Positions 22,257 through 35,441 are shown, numbered from the stretch's first letter. The stretch is 64,000 bases of DNA from Salticus scenicus (GCA_963930645.1 OZ005655.1:132707626-132771625); one strand, 5' to 3'. Numbers and translations: made by a program. The notes: generated by a model not told the origin, from the letters alone.

Positions 22257-22915
22257 TAAGACGTAGGGTATTTGACCCAGTGCAAAGCCATTTTTAGGAA
22301 ATATGACATATTACATTAAACACAGCATACAGCAATCAGAATGAAAAAATATTAAATCACTAAATAATTTTTAATTACGCATGCGTAAGCTTTATAAAAA
22401 TTTCGATTGCATAATTTAATAGCCAAAAATATGATCAACTTATATGAAAACCCCAAACAAATATCGTGTAAATTCAAAATGTTACCAGGGATTGAATGAA
22501 CAGAATTTCAGTTCTCTCAAAATAAAAGCTAAACTATAAGGGGTTTTACTCACATTTTTATTTTGATTCAATGTCCAATGATATTAAAGTGTTTTCGCTG
22601 ATTGTATTGATAAAACCCCCTAACATCATTCGTTTTTTTTAGAACATAAATTCTGTTTGTTCCATCTCTCGTAACGTTTTCAATTTACATGATATTTGTT
22701 TAATACAAGTTGCTCAATACCCTTGGCTATTAAATTATGCAAATGGAATTTTTATAAAGTTTGTGCATGCGTAGTTAAAATTTGTTTAGTAAAAGTGCCT
22801 GTATTTCGTATGATATTTAATATGTTTTCATTCTGATTGCTGTATGCTGTGTCTAATGTAATATGCTATATTTCCTGAAAATGGCGTTTCACTGGGTCTA
22901 ATACCCTACGTCTTA
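22257..22915. mobile_element. ~660-bp foldback element
   Basis: TAAGACGTAGGGTATTTGAC at 22257 is mirrored by GTCTAATACCCTACGTCTTA ending at 22915, and complementarity continues inward more than 250 bp (for example CAGCATACAGCAATCAGAAT against ATTCTGATTGCTGTATGCTG). Weaker complementarity extends outward to about 22196/22975 and beyond the Tc1 insertion. Non-coding; superfamily unknown. Confidence 0.8.
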
Positions 22916-23479
22916 TAATTAAAAAAGTGGAATTTGATTTTGCATTTTTTTAAAGAAACCTCCATGAATGTAGTAGTCTAGTAACATTTTATACAGATAA
23001 TGAGAAAAATCCCTATAGCCACATGCTACAGCTAAATTGCTTTTAAAGCATCACCTTTTACAGGGTGATCCAAAATACTTTGATTTTTGTTTAATTTTTT
23101 AGTCGTTCCCTTTTCCTTTTCCTGCACAACTTTTACTGAAAAATATGAGGCATAACATGTTGTTTACGCTAGCAGAGTTTCAAGATGATTCCTGAAGAAT
23201 TTTTCAAGATATTTGACAAAACGAAAAAAATCAAAAGTGTTCACATTATTTTGTCCAACACCGGTATGTATAATATGTTCTGCTTTATTTAAAATGGGTA
23301 TTCTCTAACTATTATTCTACATATATATTTGCGTTTACTGATAAATAATGTTAGTAAATAATGATTTTATATTATGGATTTGGTGGTCCGTAAGAAAGTT
23401 TTATGATGAATATAGTGGTCATTGAAGTAGAAAAGACTGATGACCATTGCTTAAGAAAACATCTTAAAAAATAAGTTTA
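22916..23479. other. Gene-less stretch
   Basis: CAGGGTGATCCAAAATACTTTG at 23061 looks like a transposon end, with a possible diverged partner near 23240-23270 (GTTCACATTATTTTGTCCAACACCGG). The match is too weak to call an element. Confidence 0.35.
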
Positions 23480-24057
23480 AAAGATTTTTTTGTTTGTTAA
23501 ACTGGGAAAAAATCGATAATTTTGTTTCACATTATTACAGATACATTGTTCAGTATTCGCTTTAAAGGTACTGCCGAGCTCTTTTGATAACTATTGAAAA
23601 TTTACACCTCCTGAGGTTGATGGTTGTGGTAGAGATCCTATTACATACACAAATATTTTATCCTGATTTAATGTTATTATTTTAAAATTTTTCTTTTAAT
23701 TTCATAATGACTAGTACGAAATATTCCTGTGCCTTTATATAAAATTTTGTTCTATACTGACATATTAAAAAATTTGATAAAACGTCAGCACCTGTTGGAA
23801 ATTCTCTAAGAAATTACAGACACTAATTTCTGTCAAGATGCAGTTAACTACAAAATTTTTATGAAATTCTGTACGTTAATTTTCGAGCTAGACTTGGACT
23901 TGGCAAAATGTTTTTGCCACAGACAAATGTTTCTCTTTCTAAAAATGGTCAAATCGAAATCAGTACATCTCAAAACATGTAACAACATCCAAAGCCAGAC
24001 GACATAATTTTAACGAGACAAATACCTTCTTCTATTGAACATAGAGGAGAGTAAAAA
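23480..24057 (-). mobile_element. Helentron-like element, diverged copy E8
   Basis: Minus-strand 5' end TTTTTACTCTCCTCTATGTT (about 24057) with CTATGTTCAATAGAAGAAGG. Internal family blocks follow in order down to the complement of CGATAATTTTGTTTCACATT (about 23510). The microsatellite and 3' hairpin are lost. Confidence 0.5.
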
Positions 24058-24292
24058 GCATATAAGGAAGATATATAAAAGAAATAACATATTTATGTTT
24101 TCTAAACATTTTAAATTACCACCAATGTCCTTTAAGGAAACAAATATAGACATATAGTTTGTATTGAATACGTACTAGAATTGTTTTTGAATTTGTTTTA
24201 AAATACTATTTTAAAATTTTAATCTCATTTAAAAAAAATAATTGTAAATAATACAATTTTGGTCTTAGAGGTCTCATGAAAAATGTAAAAGT

Positions 24293-24848
24293 TGACAGAA
24301 AACTACAAACTCGAAAAGACTTATTTATTCCAAAAGTGTGTTCCGTGAAGAAAAACGAACATTATAATAAGAACAAAAGTGTATCTGTTTCCACCCTCCC
24401 AATTTTTCCATTCCCTTTCTTTCAAGGGGTGAAGATCTATTATTAGAACTGTACCACGTGATTCCACACCTGTACGTTTTTCATCAGAATAGATTCCAGT
24501 TCAGTTAGTGTTTAATTTTGAATATGTAAAGTGAGATCATTTCTCGCTCCTTTTTTTTATTTTACTTTTACTTTCTTTTTCCATTAAATGTACGTTTTAA
24601 ACCCAAAGAACATGTCAAGATTAATTTCTTCGTTACATTAGTAATACAATTACTTTACAGAGAAGAAATTAATAATGGTAATATAGAATAAAATATTCAG
24701 CTAAGTGGACAGCCGACTCCTCAGAACAGAAATGGTAAGCTCATCATTTTCATTACTTCTGTTTTTGAATAAATGATTAATTGCTATTCATTCTGTTTAA
24801 TAAAGCGCTAAGAATGCGCCACCGAGTGCAGAAGTAAATATTTATATT
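24293..24848 (+). repeat. 5' LTR of the copia element
   Basis: Same length as the 3' LTR, with about five substitutions (for example AAAAGTG/AAAAATG and CGTTACATTAG/CGTTATATTAA). It contains AATAAAG near 24800. The sequence just inside (GATTATGTGACAG) could be a primer-binding site matching an internal tRNA region, as in some copia elements; this is uncertain. Confidence 0.95.
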
Positions 24849-25262
24849 AGATTATGTGACAGAAGGATTATTAAATAGATGAAGAAAAAAAAAAAAAAAC
24901 TAAACAATTTATTATTGTTACTAAGGTTCTTAAATAAACATATTAAAGCTTACCTTTAAAATATAGGTATTTTATAAATTGTCTGGCTGTCCCGAAGATA
25001 AAGGGAAAAATATATAAAAGTAAATTAATATGAAAATAAAACACATATATTAAATTATATTACTATTTAACAAAATAAGTATTCAGTGTTTGAAATCATA
25101 TTAAGAATATGAAATAAATGCATTCGTACATTTTTTTGAATTAAGAAAATTAAGAAACCCTGTTTTCTGAAAAACTGAAGAATTAATAATATCATAAAAA
25201 CAAAACAAAATAAATTCTTCTCAAAGATATAGTATTTACTATAAATAAAAAGAAATCAGAAA

Positions 25263-28200
25263 ATGACATCCTTTAAGGAAAGTCCAACAATTGAGAAACT
25301 AAATTCTGAAAATTATTCAGTTTGGAAGTTTAAAATGCAAATGTATCTCATGAAGGATGAATTATATGAGGTTATTACAGATGACCCGCCAAATCCTATA
25401 ACAGATGTATGGCGAAAAAAAGACAATAAAGCGCGAGCAATCATAAATTTGTTCATTGATGACGCTCAAATCATCCACATCAAACAATGCCAAACAGCTC
25501 TAGAAACATGGAATAAATTGCGTGATATCCACGAAAGAACGAACTTAAGTAGTAAATTATACTTATTGAGAAAATTATATAGCACGAAGCTAGAAGAAGG
25601 TGGCGATATGCAAATCCACATAAATAAAATGTTGGAAATCATAGATAAATTGAAATCAATTGGGGAAGAAATTAAATTCGCGCACATTTCTGCACTGTTA
25701 CTATGCTCCGTACCCAAAAGTTATGAAACCTTGATTATAGCCCTTGAAGCTCGCCCTGAAAATGAACTCACACCTAACTATGTTAGCAGCAAATTGCTAG
25801 ATGAATTCAATCGTCGAAAAGAAGCCTCCGAAAACAATTCAAATTCTTCTAAAGCTTTTCACATAAATAAAAAACAACAGTATAATAGTAACTTCAAAAA
25901 GGAAAATAAATACTGCACTTATTGCAGGAAAACCAATCACAATAAATCGGAGTGCTGGCATCTGAAAAACAGAAATGCTGATAACACTAAAAACAAACAA
26001 TTTAGAAATAAATTCAGAGCAACCAATTCCTCACAGTTAGTGACACACAATGATGAGTTGCCACACACACATACACAACAACAAAGCCATTCAAAACAAA
26101 TGAAGCAAACAACATCACAAACAAAACAAATGGCTTTCACGACTCAAAACACAATGACGAACAACTTTATAATTGACAGTGGTTCCTCATCGCACATAAG
26201 CAACAATATAGACCTTTTCGTTAATTTAGATGAGTCACAAAAATCGCAAGTATGTGTAGCAAACGGTAACACCCTCACTTCACTTGGTTCAGGAGAAATA
26301 AAAATTGAATACCTAGATCCAAATAAACAAAAAAGGGAACTAACACTAAAGGATATTTTATATGTTCCAGAATTAAAGGCAAACTTAATATCTGTACACA
26401 AAGCCACCCAAAATGGCTGTAAAGTCACATTCACTAAACAAAAGTGTTACATCTCTATGAAAAATGAAACAATTTTAGAGGGTACAAAAAATAACAACTT
26501 ATATGAGTTAAATTTGCCCATGCCAAAAAACAAATATAACACATACCTGACTGAAGAATGCCAAAATCCTAACTGTATTACTCTATGGCATAAACGCATG
26601 GGACATAAAAATTTCAACTCCATTAAAGAACTAAACAAAAATCAGTTAGTTCTGGGAATAAAAATCAATAACTGCAAACACGAGATAACATGCGAAACTT
26701 GCATCAAAACAAAACTGATTGACACCCTGTATCCAAAAATTGCAGCAAATAGGGGAAAACAAATACTAGAATTAGTACATAGCGATGTTTGCGGACCTAT
26801 TCAGGTACCAACAATAGGTGGTAAATCATATTTCTTGACTTTTGTTGACGATTATTCTAGGTATACAATGATTTATTTTCTAAGTAAAAAGAGCGAAGTA
26901 ATCGAGAAATTAAAAGAATACGTCAACTTTACCACAAACAAATTTGGAAAGAAACCAGAAACAATAAGGTCAGATAATGGTGGTGAGTACATGAGCAAAA
27001 ATGTAGAAGAGTTTCTTAAAGAAAATGGTATTCACCATCAGCTCACCGTACCACATTGCCCAGCCCAAAATGGGGTTGCGGAAAGAAAGAATCGTACACT
27101 AATCGAAATGACACGTACACTTTTATCAGAAGCTAACTTAGACAAAAAATTGTGGGGAGAAGCTTTAAACACTGCCAATTACCTCCAAAACAGACTACCT
27201 ACAAAAGCCACTACAAAAACTCCTTACGAATTATGGCATGGTAGCAAACCAAATTTAAATCACTTAAAAACTTTCGGCTGTAAAGCCTATGCTTACATTC
27301 ATAAAAGTAAACGGGGTAAATTAGATGACAAAGCCCAAGAAGGCATTTTTGTCGGCTATGATAACAGCGCTAAAGCGTATAGAATCTACCTGAAAAACGG
27401 CTGTGTAATACTTGCAAGAACAGTTAAATTCATTGAAAATACTATAAACAATTCAGGAGAAAACAATGAAATAGAATTACTCTCAGGAAACAATAAAAAT
27501 GAACACTCCGACACAGAATCGCACATAGGGCGCGAAATTGTCAAAATTGACATAAGTTCACCAGATCAAAATATCACTAGTGAACACGACAACACAAACG
27601 ACACCTTGAGACGGTCAAATAGACACAATAAAGGTGTACCTCCCGAAAGGCTTATTTACTTAACAGAAAATTTTGAGGCAAATGAACCTAAAGATTATAA
27701 TGATTTTCTCAACATAACAAACCCACAAGAAAAACAGAACTGGTTAAACGCAATGCAGGAAGAAATGAATTCCTTAATCCAAAACAAAACATTCACTTTG
27801 GTAGAACCTCCACCAGGAAGAAAAGTAATTGGGTCTAAATGGACTTATAAGGTCAAATATGTCTCCTCAGGCAAAATAGCCAAATATAAAGCAAGATTGG
27901 TAGCGAAGGGCTTCAGCCAAAAATATGGCGAAGACTTTCACGAAACTTTTGCCCCGGTGGTATCCCATAGTACAATAAGAGCTTTTTTAGCCAGTGCTGC
28001 TCACAGAAACAGACAGGTTCACCATATTGATATTAAAACTGCCTTCCTGCATGGAGACTTTGATGAAATAGTATACATGGAACAGCCTAAAGGCTATATT
28101 TTACCAGGAAACGAAAATAAAGTATAGAAATTAGAAAAAGCCCTTTATGGCCTTAAGCAAGCCGCCAGATCATGGCATTTGAAAACTGGTGAAACTCTAA

Positions 28201-29246
28201 AAGAATTCGGTTTTACACAAAGCACAGCAGATGCCTGCCTGGTTAGGAAAAATGAAACAAACCCCATACATATAATTATTTACGTGGACGACCTTTTAAT
28301 ATCAGGGTCGGACCAACAAATAGAAGAAACTATCGAGAAACTTAGTGAAAAATACGAGTTCAAAAATCTCGGGAAAATAAGTTACTACCTCGGCATCAAC
28401 ATACAAAAATCTAAACAAGGAGAATACTTTATAAACCAAAGATCTAAAATTAAAGAACTCGTAGAAAAATTCAATCTTCAAAACGCTAAGCCCACAAATA
28501 TACCTATGAATCCTGGCTATCTGGATAATGCCTCAGACGATAATCTACTAAACAACAATACAAAATACAGACAAGCCATCGGATCCCTATAATATATAGC
28601 TACTATCTCTAGACCTGACATTGCAGCAGCTGTCAATATTCTAAGTAGACGAAATGAGAAGCCCAGGCAGCAAGACTGGGATGCTGCGAAAAAGATCATA
28701 TGTTATTTAAAAACCACTGAAAAATTGAATTTGGTTATAAGCGGAAAGTAAAAACCTATACTAACCTGTTACGCCGATGCCGATTGGGCCGGTGATAAAT
28801 CTGATCGCAAATCGATGACAGGAAATCTATTCTTAGTAGGAAAAACACCAATCCAGTGGACATCGAAAAAGCAAACGTGTGTAGCTCTATCTTCTGCAGA
28901 AGCAGAATTCATATCAGCCGCAAACGCTGGACAAGAGATATCATGGCTCACCAGGGTACTAGAGGACCTCGACTTACCACAAGAATTACCCATAAGATTA
29001 TTCGACGACAATCAGTCTACAATCAAAATGATCGAATCACCCAAACACACAGCACATTCCAAGCACATTGACATTCGATACCACAGCGTGAAAAACCTGT
29101 GTGAGAAAGGGATTATTTCTCTACAATATCTGCAGAGTAAATTAATGACTGCAGATGTGTTGACAAAACCTACTCCTAAGCCAATCTTTCAGAAACACCG
29201 CGACAATTTGGAACTAAGACACTATTCCTCGTTTGAGGAGGGGTGA
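25263..29246 (+). pseudogene. copia gag-pol polyprotein, three in-frame stops
   Basis: One frame throughout. Gag: UBN2-like region from residue 1 with LNSENYSVWKFKM and CCHC knuckle CTYCRKTNHNKSEC (about 217-230). Protease: IIDSGSSSHIS (Asp near 305). Pre-integrase LWHKRMGH and C-x2-C (CETC). Integrase core Asp (HSDVCGP, ~507), Asp (RSDNGGEY, ~569) and Glu (NGVAERKN, ~605). RT: KARLVAKGFSQ, DIKTAFLHG, YVDDLL (~1006). RNase H: CYADADWAGD and SSAEAEFI. TAG at 28125-28127, TAA at 28590-28592 and TAA at 28749-28751 interrupt it, and all sequence after each stop stays in frame and conserved. The final TGA (29244-29246) is formed by the first bases of the 3' LTR. ATG at 25263 starts the first long frame. 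Confidence 0.95.
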
Positions 29247-29799
29247 CAGAAAACTACAAACTCGAAAAGACTTATTTATTCCAAAAATGTGTTCCGTGAA
29301 GAAAAACGAACATTATAATAAGAACAAAAGTGTATCTGTTTCCACCCTCCCAATTTTTCCATTCCCTTTCTTTCAAGGGGTGAAGATCTATTATTAGAAC
29401 TGTACCACGTGATTCCACACCTGTACGTTTTTCATCAGAATAGATTCCAGTTCAGTTAGTGTTTAATTTTGAATATGTAAAGTGAGATCATTTCTCGCTC
29501 CTTTTTTCTATTTTACTTTTACTTTCTTTTTCCATTAAATGTACGTTTTAAACCCAAAGAACATGTCAAGATTAATTTCTTCGTTATATTAATAATACAA
29601 TTACTTTACAGAGAAGAAATTAATAATGGTAATATAGAATAAAATATTCAGCTAAGTGGACAGCCGACTCCTCAGAACAGAAATGGTAAGCTCATCATTT
29701 TCATTACTTCTGTTTTTGAATAAATGATTAATTGCTATTCATTCTGTTTAATAAAGCGCTAAGAATGCGCCACCGAGTGCAGAAATAAATATTTATATT
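29244..29799 (+). repeat. 3' LTR of the copia element
   Basis: Starts TGACAGAAAACTACAAACTC directly after the purine tract and ends ...TATT before the duplicated AAAGT. It should supply the polyadenylation signal (AATAAAG near 29750). Confidence 0.95.
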
Positions 29800-29804
29800 A
29801 AAGT

Positions 29805-30159
29805 AAGCTTAATAAAATGCAAAAATTCTGTGAGTAAAGATTTTTCTTTCTTTCCTTTTTTTAAATTCATTAATTGAGACTTTTTGTACCCTCCGCGAAA
29901 ATGTTTAAATACTCGACAATAATAAACAAAAATACAATATTATTATAGTAACGGTACTTTTATATAAAAATATACATTACATTCATATTGACAGTAAATA
30001 TGTACAATTATTTTTAATTATATATATTATAAAATTTGTCTTAAAAATATATGTATATATATTTATATGTGGCGAAAATAACGTTTAAAATTTCATTATA
30101 AATTAATCAATGAGCTTTTTCCGTTTTTAATTATTATTTTGCATTTTAAAAAAGCAAGT
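29805..30159. other. Gene-less AT-rich stretch
   Basis: No ORF, repeat end or RNA gene recognised. Confidence 0.5.
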
Positions 30160-30839
30160 TATTAAATTTTCTGCATTTTAACTCTTGTTTCTATTTGATA
30201 AACTTACATCTTTTTTTCTTTTCCTTTCTTTTCTTTCTTTCTTTTTTTTCTGAAAACAACAACGTATCAGAAATTTGAAACTTTTAAATTTTATCAAATT
30301 ACCAAATTTACTGGAAGAAGCTATATTTACATACCATATTTAAATTTTATGCTATAACAATCTTTTGGTTCATTATCTGTCAGTTAATTTATTAATAATG
30401 TGTATAATTAATGTATGGGTTCAAGTATCATTTTTTGAATTTTTAGAACTTTTCTCTTCTCGACAGGCAAATTATATAGAGACACTTATCTACCTGTTTT
30501 GCATATTATTTCAATTATGTATTGACTATGAAATGATTAAAAAAAAATATTTATTAGTAACGGATTTGCTGGAGATTTTAAAATTTAGGGAAAAGTTAAA
30601 AGTAATTTAATCAGCTCAGAGAAATGATTTGTTACATTTTATTGATTTAAATTGAACCCGCATGTTAAATAACTATTAAAAATGAAAGTAATGTAAAATA
30701 GACTGAAGTTAAACTAAGCGTTTTAAAGGACATAATATAAAATATTAAACTCGTATAAAACTATTCTTTAAAAAAAATAAATATGAGAATTTAAATGTGG
30801 TTTAATATTATTCTTTAGTTACTACCTATAGTTTATTAG

Positions 30840-31043
30840 ATGCCCGCTGTGCAGATTACTATATTTAAATAAATAATTTTTTGGAATAATAAGTTTCAGT
30901 TCTTTAATTCCTATATTTATTAATAAGTCTCGAAAATATAAACAGTTACCTTTTGTTGTAAATGGATTATTTTTTAATTAATTCATTTATAAAAAAATAA
31001 TTCTAGAATGGCAACACTCTTAAAAATAAAACGATGTTATCTC

Positions 31044-31088
<45 letters not shown>

Positions 31089-31819
31089 TTTTAGTTGATA
31101 TGCAGACGCGAATAAAACATTTATCTTAAGATTCAAAAGCCTTTTGTTATTATATTTTTAACTGAAGTTAAGATTAATATTTATTACTACTTATTATATC
31201 ATTAGTAAATAAAAGCTCCATACAAACATAGTAAAGCGTAACAGTTTTCTCTCTGAAAATTGAAGTTTCCCATCGAATGATTCCTGAGAAATGACGTCAT
31301 TTTAAAAGACGACAGTACTTCATTCAGCTCTTCATTTGTGAGGTTTTCTGAAAGTGACGTCCTTCTCACATGTTGTAAAAATTATTTTGATTTTAATTAT
31401 ACATTATGTCATTTTGACGTATTCACAGTAAAGTGTTTAAATCCCACGCATGGGATTTTGACAAAGGAGTAATTTCTGAAAGAGTTTTTCAATCATTTCC
31501 CCGCTTTTTAGTTTAGAATTTTTAAAAACCTATATTTAAGGAAATATACACTAGAAGTAGCTTACATATTAAATTTGAAGTTTTTATAGCTGCATTATTA
31601 CTATAAAAATCATACAAAAATATGCTTTTCGAGCGAGTTTTTCTTCACCCCTTCCCATTATACATGTGCTAGAAATATGAGAACTCCAAAGTACTTCAAC
31701 CCTATTAAAAAACAGTACAGTATCAAATTTGATTCAAATTGATTGAGTGGTTTGGAAGGAGATGTAAGATGTACTTGCACACTTACATACACTTAGTCTC
31801 ACTTATATTAAGATTTGTA

Positions 31820-31856
<37 letters not shown>

Positions 31857-31900
31857 ATATATATATATATATCCAGGAGATTAAACAAAATATATTTATT
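30840..31900. other. Insertion within the array, possible retroposon tail
   Basis: (AAT)n at 31047-31086. The segment 31620-31870 ends TTAAGATTTGTATTAAATAA followed by (ATAA)n and (TA)n, and includes TCAAATTTGATTCAAATTGA, a layout like the 3' end of an RTE-type LINE or a SINE. No ORF. Confidence 0.4.
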
Positions 31901-33375
31901 AAAGTTTCAGCATTTTTAACTATAATTTTTATCGAATAAAATTTATTTCTCTCATGAAAAAGTGTATTTATCAAAAATTGACTTTTAAAGGAAAAGGTTA
32001 TCCAATTATCGAAATCACTAACAGAAATTATTTTTATATTTAACTTTTATCTTACAACTTTTCTTTTATATTACAACCTATTATTCAGGTTCATTATCTG
32101 TCAGTTAATTTATTAATTATTTGAGAAATTAATGTACGTTGTCAAGTACACTTTGATGAGTTCTAGAAAATTTCACTTTTAGATAAACAGAGTAGTAATA
32201 AATTTCATTCGCTTGCATTACTTGCATATCCAATCATATATTGATAGTGAGACGACACTTAAAATAGGTATGTGTTAATAACGAATCTAATGGAAATTTT
32301 CAATGCTAAGGACTAAAGCACAAGTAATTTATATTGTTTAAAATCAGTTCATAGTACAGATTTGTTATCAGGTTGCACTGATATAAATTGACGCAGCTTG
32401 TTAAATCGCTCTTAAAAACGGAAGTTATATAAAGTTTATATAAGTTTAATTAAGTATTAAAACGATGTGATGTGAAATATAAAAATAAAAGTCGTACAAG
32501 TAATATTCATTTAAGAATATAAGTACTGCATTTTGAATTGAATTTGGTTGATTTGGTTATTTATTTTTAATTCACACACACACATACAAGAAAAAAATCA
32601 TACTCTGGAGATTAAAAAAGATATTTATAAAAATTTCTGATTTTTTTTTTAAAATATATTGTTCATCTAATTAAATTACCTTTCTTCTGAAAATAATTAC
32701 GTATAGAAATTGGAAAATTTTAAAGAAAAAAGTTATCCAAATATCAAACTCCATAGTTGCCTACATGTATACCTTTTTGCTACCAGAAATTTTTAACAGA
32801 AATGTTTAGTAAGTTTTTTAGCAGTTTCTTGGTATTACACATGATGAATTTTTTTTGTAAATAAATAGTGGTGTTGAAAAGGCGTATAAGTTGGCACTTA
32901 TGAAACTCTCCTAGAAGTAATTTAATGTAATTTTTTCCATTAGTTAGTTAATTCGTAAGATGTGAAATGTACATACGCCGTTAAGCGTAGTTTGTTTAGT
33001 TATAGAAACTTTTTCTTATACATTGGTAAATTATATAAAACATTTTTGCTAGCATCACTTATTTTTCCCATTATGTATTGATAGTGAAACTATTCTTAAA
33101 GTAGATATTCATTTCTAAAGAATCAACTAAAAAACTTTCAATTTTTCTCAATAATTAAACTCTTCATAATCAGTTTATAGAAGCGATCTATCAAGTTGCA
33201 TTAATAAAAATTGACAGAGCTTCTTAAACCACTCTTAAAGAATGCAAATAACATACAATAGATTGAATATTTAATAAGCATTCTAAATATAATATAAAAT
33301 ATAAAATTCGCTTGAAAGTATTCCCTTAAGACTACACTTCACTTTTGTTTTATATGTCATTATCATTCGGTTATA

Positions 33376-33578
33376 CAGTCGGTAACAAAAGTGTCCAAAC
33401 ATTAGAAAAAATTCCTATATAAAAAAAGTAGAGTTAACACTGTTTTGTTAAATAAATCCTTGTCGAATCATGTTCTTAGTCAGTCTAAGAACATCATTCG
33501 ACAAGAATTTATTTAACAAAACAGTATTAACTCCACTTTTTTTTATATAGGAATTTTTGTTAGTGTTCAGACCGACTG
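33376..33578. mobile_element. Palindromic 203-bp MITE (copy 2)
   Basis: CAGTCGGTAACAAAAGTGTC at the left; the right end is complementary to CAGTCGGT only. TA on both sides (33374-33375, 33579-33580). Same family as 9989-10202. Inserted in the third array unit. Confidence 0.9.
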
Positions 33579-34619
33579 TACACTTATTTCTGAAGAAATG
33601 CTTTTGATACTCTTAAGATTTTAAAGTGGTATTTATTCATTTTCTGTATATTCAATTTTATTGTTTATATAGTAAAGTTTATTTTTCCTCTAACATGAAG
33701 TATGTATCAGATGTTTGTAACATTCAGAGATACAAGCTATCCAATTACCGAATTTTTCTGACATAAGTCAGTTTTGTATATAAGATAAACAATTTTCGCC
33801 GATTTCAATATCTGTGAATGAATTTTATGCATGGTGTTAACTATCTTCTGTGAGTTATTAGAATCTTTTAGTACTAGATAGGCAAAGTAAATTAAATTTT
33901 GTTTGAAAGAACCATTTACATTTCCTTATATATACTAATAATGAATCTATCATATAAATAGATATTTATTAAAACGAATGCACTAAGTGCTTTCATACTT
34001 ACAGATTAATTCAGGATTAATAACACTGTCTATAATCATTTCATAGAAATGGTTGCTTTGATAAAAATTAAATCGCCTTTAAAATGAAAATATCATAAGT
34101 CATATTGCAGTTGTTATCAGCAGGCTGAGGATATGATTTAATATATAAAATTAATCATTATTGAATATATACTATTTTGTCTTATTTGGTTTGCAAATAA
34201 CATTAGAGGATCTTTTTTATTGAGTTTACATACGGTACATATTATGTTTATCTATTATATAGAAAAATATCTATTTTAAAGCATTATATATTTTAGTAAT
34301 TTAATAAAATTTATTTTCTTTCAAAAACAAGTATGTATCATAAATTGGACATTTTTATTGAGAAAATTATCGAATTACCGAATCTGCTTATGAAAGAAAT
34401 TTTTATATTGAAGAAAACTACCTTTTCCCAAATTTATTATTTGTCTACAAATTTAATTATAATTTGTGAATTTTATATACGAGGAGAGGCTAAAAAATTC
34501 CTGGCTTTGCTCCCTTCAAATTGAAATAGAAGAATAAATATTTTGGTGAATAAAAGCATATGTCTTGATATGCAACTGTGCAAATATCAAGTCATTCTGA
34601 TTTTTACAATTTATTTTAT

Positions 34620-35441
34620 TTGAAATATACACTAAAAATATACAATTTAAAACATTAAAATACACGAAAAATAAATTTAAGTGTTTCGAGCCTTCTACAG
34701 GCTCCTCATTAGTAAAACCTTAAATTGTAATTTGTTGAGTACAACAAGAGAACTTCTTTAACAGAGTACAGTGTATTCAGTGGGAACTGCGCATGCCTCA
34801 TTAAGCGGGGAAAACTGTTGCTTCGTATACCAGCCCTCAAGGAAAATTCTTGAATAATAATTTGAACAGTTAGATATGATTATTTTAGTGTTGCTAAAAT
34901 CAGGTAGATAGTCGGTTTCTATGACATGTTGCACTATTTTAGAACATAAGATATCGCGGTTTTCGAAATTTCTTTTATGTTCGAGAATGCAGGTTTGAAG
35001 GCAACGGCCAGTTTCACCAATATAAACCGAACTGCAAGATTTGCAAGGGATATTATAAATAACACCTGTACGGGAAAATAAGGGGATAATAGGTTTAAAA
35101 TTAGACAGAAAATCACGAATTAGAAATTGGTGTTTATAGGATACATATATATTAACAGTGCGTAAAACTATGTCAATAGATTCAGAATTTTTTTTTTATA
35201 GTAAGGAATAGTAAAGAAAGATTTAGGTGACTTGGAGGAATTAATTTCATGATTATTATTTCATCATCATACTCTTTTAATTTTCTTTTAAGCCAGTGAG
35301 AGGGATAATTATTATATGATTTAGCGTGGTGAAGTAAAGTATAGAAAACAGCAGACTTATGTGAAGAAGGGTTCGCAGAATTAAAATTTAAATACTGGCC
35401 TGAAAATGTAGGTTTTCTATAAATGGAAGTAACAAATTTAG
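34620..35441 (-). pseudogene. Penelope-like retroelement, 5'-truncated copy (RT C-terminus and GIY-YIG)
   Basis: Minus-strand translation gives SIYRKPTFSGQYLNF (the conserved end of Penelope RT), the linker YPSHWLKRKLKEY, then, with frame changes, GIY-YIG endonuclease blocks GVIYNIPCKSC, VYIGETGR, EHKRNF and LEGWYTKQQF. The GIY-YIG signature appears as VIYNIPC...VYIGETGR. A ~70-bp segment present in the sister copy is missing. A hammerhead-like motif lies downstream at 34676-34712. Frameshifted, so inactive. Confidence 0.85.
34676..34712 (-). ncRNA. Hammerhead-ribozyme-like motif in Penelope-like element
   Basis: Minus strand: CTAATGAG, perfect stem II GAGCC/GGCTC with loop TGTAGAA, then GAAAC (complement of 34683-34687). 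The canonical core would be CTGATGA; the G-to-A change in the core probably abolishes cleavage. Hammerheads are known in the terminal repeats of Penelope-like elements. Confidence 0.6.

Larger units (their letters stand above)
24293..29799 (+). mobile_element. Ty1/copia LTR retrotransposon, full length
   Basis: 5507 bp. Two 556-bp LTRs start TGACAGAAAACTACAAACTC. The target duplication is AAAGT (24288-24292 and 29800-29804), or AAGT if the LTR is taken to end TTA. A purine tract GAGGAGGGG precedes the 3' LTR. The single gag-pol frame has the copia order gag, protease, integrase, RT, RNase H. By eye the LTRs differ at about five positions, so insertion is recent on an evolutionary scale. Confidence 0.97.

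Noticed and set aside
23061..23265. MITE suggested by CAGGGTGATCCAAAATACTTTG
   Set aside because: The proposed right end matches poorly and no target duplication is visible.
28125..28751. Programmed readthrough in the copia polyprotein
   Set aside because: Three separate stops late in pol without any shared context or structure make recoding unlikely; listed as a finding only for its contrast with low LTR divergence.
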